The notes under the pieces are model-generated. The model did no database searches, was not told where the DNA came from, and was given only the letters and a program-made list of their open reading frames with translations. From Neptunicella plasticusilytica (GTDB lineage Bacteria; Pseudomonadota; Gammaproteobacteria; Enterobacterales; Alteromonadaceae), in assembly GCF_047922965.1 (NCBI RefSeq), contig NZ_CP150481.1, positions 3,968,001 to 4,032,000 on the forward strand: 64,000 nucleotides of DNA. Reading direction: 5' to 3'. The translations under genes were made by a program, and so were the position numbers. Below, piece after piece: positions 60,914 to 64,000 of this stretch (its first letter is position 1; each line of letters starts with the position of its first letter).

Positions 60914-61762
60914 TTGAGTGACAACAAAATCGTTAAGTGGTGGCGGCAGCAAAGTCCGCAACTGATGTCGTTTGCCAAAGCCTTTATACGAGGTTGCAAA
61001 GATGATCGCATAACGGTATCGGCTGGTCATCTCGCTTACGTTTCCCTGCTGTCGCTGGTGCCTTTTATTATGGTGTTTTTCACTATATTGCAGGCTTTTC
61101 CGGCCTTTTCCGAAGTTCGCGGCGAGATGGAATCCTTTATCTTCAGCAATTTTGTGCCACACGCTGGTGGTGTAGTACAAAAATACGTGAATCAATTTGC
61201 CGGTAATGCGTCACAGATGGGCGCAGTGGGTATTTTGTCACTGGTGGTGGTGGCGTTATTGCTAATATCCAATGTGGATAAAACCCTCAATCATATCTGG
61301 CGCACCCCTAGCGTACGACGTCCTATTTTTACTTTCGCCATATACTGGATGGTACTAACTCTAGGGCCTATGTTAATGGGAACAGGTATTGCCATCAGTT
61401 CCTATCTAGTGGGGCTGGCGAGTTTTGCCGATGGCTATACGTCAGACATTACCACGTTCTCGCTGAAACTAGTGCCTTACGTCACGTCGATTGGGGCCTT
61501 TTTTATTCTGTATATGGTAGTACCCAATAAACGGGTTAACGCCAAACATGCTTTTAGTGGTGCGGTGGTGGCAGCTATGCTGTTCGAGCTATCCAAAAAA
61601 GGTTTTGCATTTTATATAAGCAGTTTTCCTTCGTATCAGGTTATCTATGGCGCCATGGCCAGCATCCCTATTCTTTTTCTATGGATTTACCTGAGCTGGA
61701 TTGTAGTACTGGTCGGGGCTGAATTTACCGTTCAGGTCGAAAAGTTTTCTGATACCGATTAA
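60914..61762 (+). CDS. YihY/BrkB-family inner-membrane protein
   Basis: A protein of about 282 residues with six hydrophobic helices and the YihY/BrkB pattern: AGHLAYVSLLSLVPFIMVFF, TLNHIWRTPSVRRP and MASIPILFLWIYLSWIVVLVGAEF. It was long annotated as RNase BN, a link since shown to be wrong; the true function is not settled. TTG 60914 has TGGAG 9 bases upstream, so I prefer it over TTG 60896. It lies 45 bp after metF. Confidence 0.88.
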   Translation: MSDNKIVKWWRQQSPQLMSFAKAFIRGCKDDRITVSAGHLAYVSLLSLVPFIMVFFTILQAFPAFSEVRGEMESFIFSNFVPHAGGVVQKYVNQFAGNASQMGAVGILSLVVVALLLISNVDKTLNHIWRTPSVRRPIFTFAIYWMVLTLGPMLMGTGIAISSYLVGLASFADGYTSDITTFSLKLVPYVTSIGAFFILYMVVPNKRVNAKHAFSGAVVAAMLFELSKKGFAFYISSFPSYQVIYGAMASIPILFLWIYLSWIVVLVGAEFTVQVEKFSDTD

Positions 61763-61828
61763 TACCAATCCGTATAACAAGATAAAACCGTTTGCTAGCG
61801 CTGCTGACCGAGTTTTAACCGCATACAT

Positions 61829-62557
61829 TCAGGTATACATATACCCCATCACACCCAGCACAAATCCCAGTACCGCTCCGATAGGCGGGGCACGATGTTT
61901 TTCCAGTCTGGCCTGCGGAGCAATATCCTCGAATACCGAGTACAAAATGCCTCCTGCAGCAATTAACATCACAATACCGGTGATTGCCGGGTAATCAGAC
62001 AACCACAAATAGCCACTGATTCCGGCTAATGGCCCGAGCAGCGCCATCAAGGTAAAAATGGTTACTATTTTTCTGCTCGACAGGTTTGCGCTTTGCTCAA
62101 TTTCCCGAAAAGCGTTAAATCCTTCGGGCAGATTTTGTAATGCAATCAAACCTGCCAGCAAGTACGCGCTGTCGTTACCTATGGCTATTGCGGCGCCCAA
62201 TGCCATCGATTCAGGGATAAAGTCACTTAACATGGCGGCCAACTGGCTACCGGAGGTTTTTAGCCGGGCCAGCAATATATCCAGCCCCATAAAGGCGACG
62301 CCGCCCAAAATCAGGCAACTTGCTGCAACAGAGGGGGAAAGATGGGCAATACCTTCAGGTACCAGCACCAGTGCCACGGCAGACAACAATGCGCCTCCGC
62401 CGAAGGCAACGACACTATGCCTGAACTCCTGCTCCAGCCAGTCAGAGCGTATATTCTCAAACCTTGCCAGCAACGCCCCCAACGGCATTGCCAGCCCTGC
62501 CCCTAAGGTTAACAGCACAACAACGAATAAGGGCTGCATCAAAATGCTCGTATCCAT
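61829..62557 (-). CDS. ZIP-family metal transporter
   Basis: A 242-residue inner-membrane protein of the ZIP (zinc-iron permease) group with about eight helices. The central metal helices read SDFIPESMALGAAIA and ALQNLPEGFNAFRE. The usual histidines of the ZIP binding site (HNxPEG) are replaced by Asp and Gln, so the metal or even the role may differ. It converges with the YihY gene and is followed by the DUF2959 pair on the same strand. Confidence 0.82.
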   Translation of the reverse strand: MDTSILMQPLFVVVLLTLGAGLAMPLGALLARFENIRSDWLEQEFRHSVVAFGGGALLSAVALVLVPEGIAHLSPSVAASCLILGGVAFMGLDILLARLKTSGSQLAAMLSDFIPESMALGAAIAIGNDSAYLLAGLIALQNLPEGFNAFREIEQSANLSSRKIVTIFTLMALLGPLAGISGYLWLSDYPAITGIVMLIAAGGILYSVFEDIAPQARLEKHRAPPIGAVLGFVLGVMGYMYT

Positions 62558-62601
62558 TATGTAACTTCTAGCTTGAGCTCAGGATGCAATACAAAATACG
62601 G

Positions 62602-63237
62602 CTAACCACCCTTCATATTGCTGATAAACTCGTTGGACTGGGCGATAGCGGCATTCATTTCCTTGATCAGTTGATCCACATCCCGTTTGATATTGCCGAA
62701 CTCTCCTTGTAACGCGCCTACTGCAGCAGCATTCAAATTATGCTTAAGATACAGAACATTATCTTGCAGTGCAGACAATACCGGGGCCATTTTGCTTTCA
62801 GCCTTGCGCAGGGATTTAACTAAACTGCTATAACGACGTTCGGTATCTTTCAGTTTACGTTGGCTATCTCGGCGTAAATTCTCGTTGCTATATTTTTCCA
62901 GTTCATCCTGCCATTCATCAAATAATGCCTCGGCTACGCTTTCAACCTTATCGATACGCGAACTGACCCTGAGTGCTGACTCCTCACTGGCTTCATACTC
63001 ATCCTTGAGCTTGTTGTACACCTCTTGCAGTTCACCGCCGTCAAATTGAATCAAATCACTGAATTGTTCCAGCGCCGAACTAAATTGCTGTTGGGCATCC
63101 TGCTGCGCATCTTTGGCTTCCTCGACTCTATCTACCAGAATATCGCGCTTTTCTATGCCTACTTTTTCCATCGCTGCATAATAGGCTGACTGGCAACCTG
63201 TAACTAATATCAACAATGGCAGGATCAGCTTTTTCAT
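62602..63237 (-). CDS. DUF2959 lipoprotein
   Basis: A 211-residue lipoprotein (lipobox LVTGC, Cys15). The rest is almost entirely helical, with long heptad runs such as RVEEAKDAQQDAQQQFSSALEQF and a C-terminal helix DVDQLIKEMNAAIAQ. It belongs to DUF2959, a family I recall from marine gammaproteobacteria with no known function. The ATG overlaps the stop of the upstream 75-residue gene as ATGA, so the two are translated together. Confidence 0.85.
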   Translation of the reverse strand: MKKLILPLLILVTGCQSAYYAAMEKVGIEKRDILVDRVEEAKDAQQDAQQQFSSALEQFSDLIQFDGGELQEVYNKLKDEYEASEESALRVSSRIDKVESVAEALFDEWQDELEKYSNENLRRDSQRKLKDTERRYSSLVKSLRKAESKMAPVLSALQDNVLYLKHNLNAAAVGALQGEFGNIKRDVDQLIKEMNAAIAQSNEFISNMKGG

Positions 63238-63461
63238 AGCGGTGGGCCCCGATATTTGGCTGCGTCAATAATGCACCAGATATAGACTATCGGCAGTATG
63301 ACCCAACCGATGAGTACCCAGACCAGCGCCCAGGAAATACACCAAAACACAAAAAACAATATCGCCGCTAAAATTCTACCCTGTAATAGCTGTCCCAAAC
63401 CGGGAATAAAAATATTACACAGTGCTGCCAATACGTTACCACCTGAACCTTGCCCTGCCAT
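63234..63461 (-). CDS. Small two-helix membrane protein (YqaE/TM2-like)
   Basis: A 75-residue protein from ATG 63461, with a good AAGGAGA ribosome binding site. A glycine-rich start (MAGQGSGGN) precedes two hydrophobic helices: VLAALCNIFIPGLGQLLQG, then a long second helix of about 35 residues up to YIWCIIDAAKYRG. The PGLGQL turn and the C-terminal DAA resemble TM2-domain proteins. A role with the DUF2959 lipoprotein is suggested by the 4-base overlap. Confidence 0.8.
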   Translation of the reverse strand: MAGQGSGGNVLAALCNIFIPGLGQLLQGRILAAILFFVFWCISWALVWVLIGWVILPIVYIWCIIDAAKYRGPPL

Positions 63462-63574
63462 AAATGTCTCCTTCAATATAGATATTCAAGCTATCTTTAA
63501 ATACACACTCATCTTGAGCCGTTACACTACAAGTTAATGGAATTTATTATTTTACTCAATCTAAGGTTTGCCGG

Positions 63575-64000
63575 ATGTTGAAAGTTTACCCGCCAATCCT
63601 GCCCTTTAATAGCTTTGAACTCAATGTGTGCAAATTGCATAGCCTTCACGCTGAGGAATCAGGCAACCCGCAAGGCATACCTGTCATCTATCTGCATGGG
63701 GGCCCTGGTGGCGGTATTGCGCCATTTGCACGACGTTTATTTAATCCCGAGCTCTACCGCATTATCAATATGGATCAGCGTGGTTGTGGACAGTCGCGCC
63801 CTTTTCTGGAACTGAAGGATAACCATACCCAGGCACTGATAGATGATATGGAAACGCTCCGACAACATCTTGGTATCGATAAATGGCTGGTGTGTGGCGG
63901 CTCCTGGGGAACCACTCTGGCACTGCTGTATGGCATGCAATTTCCTGATAGGGTGCTGGGTATGGTATTACGTGGCGTCTTCCTGGCCCGGGCCGAAGAT
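63575..64000 (+). CDS. pip: Proline iminopeptidase (alpha/beta hydrolase), 3'-truncated by window edge
   Basis: The first 142 codons of a prolyl aminopeptidase, which removes N-terminal proline from peptides. The frame is open to the last base. YPPILPFNSFELNV, the oxyanion motif LHGGPGGG, NMDQRGCGQSRP and the nucleophile GGSWGTT (S110) are all present and typical of peptidase family S33. The Asp and His of the triad lie beyond the window. ATG 63575 is the start that gives the usual N-terminus. Confidence 0.9.
   Translation, partial: MLKVYPPILPFNSFELNVCKLHSLHAEESGNPQGIPVIYLHGGPGGGIAPFARRLFNPELYRIINMDQRGCGQSRPFLELKDNHTQALIDDMETLRQHLGIDKWLVCGGSWGTTLALLYGMQFPDRVLGMVLRGVFLARAED

Overview
The window looks like chromosome of a marine-type gammaproteobacterium, most likely of the Alteromonadales. 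The grounds are the gene families (a pyrB-hemL pair, the EF-G2 paralogue, FlgO-type lipoproteins, DUF2959, DUF1244) and a typical gammaproteobacterial metJ/metB/metF locus. I ran no database search, so the taxonomic call is inference from remembered family similarity.

Layout. 1-8.1 kb (+ strand): a ClC-type channel cut by the window edge, hemJ, a MATE exporter, pyrB, hemL, a class III nucleotide cyclase and the outer-membrane phospholipase pldA. 8.1-13.4 kb (- strand): a DUF1244 protein, PBP1b and the helicase HrpB. 13.5-16.1 kb: three consecutive FlgO-domain lipoproteins and thpR. 16.1-21.2 kb: a chemoreceptor, an exported methyltransferase, purU and two poorly known proteins. 21.3-22.9 kb: a half-size PqiA/PqiB pair. 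23.0-28.2 kb (- strand): the complete 11-gene S10 ribosomal operon with its own promoter and a strong terminator. The spc operon does not follow it. 28.3-36.9 kb: an orphan GAF-MshEN-GspE ATPase, a CPBP protein, an MscS channel, EF-G2, a coiled-coil membrane protein and an aldo/keto reductase.

37-44 kb is the most unusual chromosomal stretch. It holds a ToxR-like membrane regulator whose extracytoplasmic half is a receiver-like domain, a perfect 16-bp inverted repeat, a 1063-aa lipoprotein with a clan-CD (legumain/caspase-like) cysteine-peptidase core, and a lone contractile-tail sheath gene without tube or baseplate genes. 44.3-46.4 kb is a LysR / quinone-reductase / EthD cluster.

46.4-50.8 kb is accessory DNA: an AT-rich secreted orphan, a complete integron gene cassette with a textbook attC site but no integrase nearby, and two abutting insertion-sequence fragments (IS1182-like and IS3-like). 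50.8-54.2 kb is an EmrAB-type efflux pair with a divergent TetR regulator and a palindromic operator. 54.4-56.1 kb is a BlaI/BlaR1-like pair whose sensor ends in a TonB-type domain. The window ends with an amidase, the metJ / metB-metF regulon with visible MET boxes, a YihY-family protein, a ZIP transporter, a DUF2959 lipoprotein pair, and the start of a proline iminopeptidase cut by the right edge.

Regulatory logic can be read directly at several loci: MET boxes between metJ and metB, GTGTAAT/ATTACAC between emrA and tetR, GATTACA/TGTAATC upstream of blaI, and a nested palindrome between the LysR gene and the quinone reductase gene.
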